DNA of 64,000 nucleotides, taken from assembly GCA_905221605.1 (NCBI GenBank), contig CAJNDS010000107.1:62001-126000 (forward strand). Direction: 5' to 3'. The notes under the pieces were generated by a model. The model was not told the origin of the DNA. It searched no databases and saw nothing but the letters and a program-made list of their open reading frames with translations. This stretch comes from Symbiodinium natans (Eukaryota > Sar > Dinophyceae > Suessiales > Symbiodiniaceae). Made by a program: the position numbers and the translations under genes. Below, one piece after another: positions 62,496 to 64,000 of this stretch (positions are counted from its first letter, which is position 1; every line of letters starts with the position of its first letter).

Positions 62496-64000
62496 TTTGA
62501 TTATTTTTAGGTTATCTTAATTAATTTTAATTAATCTTACGTAATAACAATTCATCTTAATTAATTTTAAGTAAGTTTAATTAATTTTAAATAATTTTAA
62601 TTAATTTGAATTAATTTTAATGAATTTTAATTCATTTTAATTAATTTTAATTAATTTTAATTAATGTTAATTAATTTTAATTAATTTTAATTAATTTTAA
62701 TTAATTTTATTTAATTTTAATTAATTTTAATTAATTTTAATTAATTTTATTAATTTTAATTAATTTAAAATTAATTAATTTTAATTAATTTTAATAATTT
62801 TTATTATATTAATTAAATTTAATTAATTTTAATTAATTTTATTGATATTGGTTTAATTTAATTAATTTTAATGAATTTAATGATTTTAATATTTATGAAT
62901 TTTAATGATTTTAATGAATTTTAATGAATTTTAATGAATTTTAATGATTTTAATGAATTTTAATGAATTTTATGAATTTTAATGAATGTTTAATGAATTT
63001 AATGTTTTAATTTTAATTTTTAAATTTTCATTTTTTTAAATTTTTTAATAATTTTAATTAAAATTAATTTTAATTAATTTTAATTTAATTTTAAAATTAA
63101 ATTTTAATTCAATTTTAAATTTAATTTTTAATTAAATTAATTAATTTTAAAATTAATTAAAATTAATTAAAATTAAATTAAAATTAATCAAAATTAATCA
63201 ATTAATTCAAATTAATTAAATTAATGAAAAAAATCAAAATGATTAAATTAATTAGGATAAAATTAATTAAAACTCATAAAATTGTAATACTAATTAAAAA
63301 TAATCATTAAAAACAAAAAATTTTAGAAAATTAAATAAAACTAAATAAAAAAAAATTAAAAAATCATTAAAAATCATGAATTTATTCCAAAAATCAACAT
63401 TAATTAAAAGTGATTAAATACATTAAAATTACTTAAAATTTTAAAAAAAAAGATTAATGAAAATTAATACATTAATTAAAATTAATTAGAACCAATTAAA
63501 ATAAATTAAAAATAAATAAATAAATTAAAATAAAAAAATAAATCAAAAATAAAATAATCAAATAAATTCAAATAAATTCAAATAAATTTCATAAATTCAA
63601 ATAAATTCAAATAAATTCAAATAAATTCAAATAAATTAAAATAAAAAATTAAAATAAATTCAAATAAATTCAAAATAAATCACATAAATTCAAATAAATG
63701 CTAATAAATTCAAATAAATTCAAATAAATTCAATAAATTCCAAATAAATTCAATTAAATTCAAAATTAAATTCAAATAATTCAAATAAATTCCAAATAAA
63801 TTCAAGTCAATTCAAATAAATTCAAATAAATTCATAAATTCAAATAAAAAAATGAAATAAATAAATGAAAATAATTAACAATTAAGTAAGTTACATAATT
63901 ATTAAAATTAATTAAAATTAAATTAAATTAATTTCAAATTAATTCGAATATTTAAAATTAATTAAAATTAATTAAAATGAATAAAAATAAATTAAATAAA
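62496..64000. repeat. A+T-only low-complexity block to the window edge
   Basis: The sequence is almost entirely A and T: TTAATTAATTT-type repeats with an ~11 bp period until about 63.2 kb, mixed TTAATGAATT forms around 62.85-63.0 kb, then AATAAATTCA-type repeats with a ~10 bp period from about 63.55 kb. The boundary with the ordinary-composition DNA at 62.5 kb is abrupt. No open frame of note. Confidence 0.95.

Noticed and set aside
1-64000. Dinoflagellate spliced-leader relicts and spliced-leader or 5S genes
   Set aside because: I looked for the CCATTTTGGCTCAAG core and found no convincing match on the + strand; the minus strand was checked less carefully.

Overview
The window reads as nuclear DNA of an alveolate, most likely a dinoflagellate of the Symbiodiniaceae or a close relative. 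The evidence: very short coding exons in long non-coding DNA; introns whose best-fitting donors are often GC (or possibly GA) as well as GT; many interspersed telomere-like TTTAGGG/CCCTAAA heptamers; a kelch protein with the WxxLSPSGxxPxxR...FGG style that I associate with dinoflagellates; and every convincing gene on the + strand. There are no bacterial-type operons, rRNA, tRNA or CRISPR arrays that I can support. All exon models were read by eye and are approximate.

Layout. 1-13.0 kb: short + strand exon candidates (unrecognised protein or proteins) separated by introns rich in degenerate TTTAGGG and CCCTAAA runs, with two copies of a small inverted-repeat element (about 0.8 and 2.9 kb) and a 0.4 kb GAA microsatellite. 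15.3-17.6 kb: an unrecognised gene starting with a signal-peptide-like N-terminus. 17.9-22.8 kb: an EngB/YihA-family GTPase split over about ten exons, one intron of which holds two minisatellites. 23.4-23.8 kb: the end of a small unrecognised gene. 24.3-27.4 kb: a six-repeat kelch propeller gene with a strikingly regular pattern of one ~135 bp exon plus one 35 bp microexon per blade. 28.7-33.9 kb: a secreted, Cys-rich modular protein (two PAN/Apple-like segments, a Thr-rich linker, then seven copies of an eight-Cys module I do not recognise), with recently duplicated 400 bp exon-intron units.

34-38.6 kb holds no gene I can support. 38.6-44.4 kb is a tandem array of 794 and 855 bp units carrying a conserved small hairpin. 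44.7-50.5 kb is a nested segmental duplication (offset about 2.84 kb) with a small inverted-repeat insertion whose empty site is preserved in the sister copies. 50.6 kb carries a ~309 bp terminal-inverted-repeat element that also lies in a kelch intron at 25.06 kb. 51-61.3 kb has scattered open frames on both strands, none recognised. 61.3-62.5 kb is a mosaic of short tandem repeats, and 62.5-64 kb is almost pure A+T TTAATT/AATAAATTC repeat up to the window edge.

The most unusual signals are (i) introns that start with G-rich TTTAGGG-like sequence and end with CCCTAAA-like sequence, so that the two intron ends are complementary; (ii) the 35 bp microexon ladder of the kelch gene; and (iii) the eight-Cys repeat protein.
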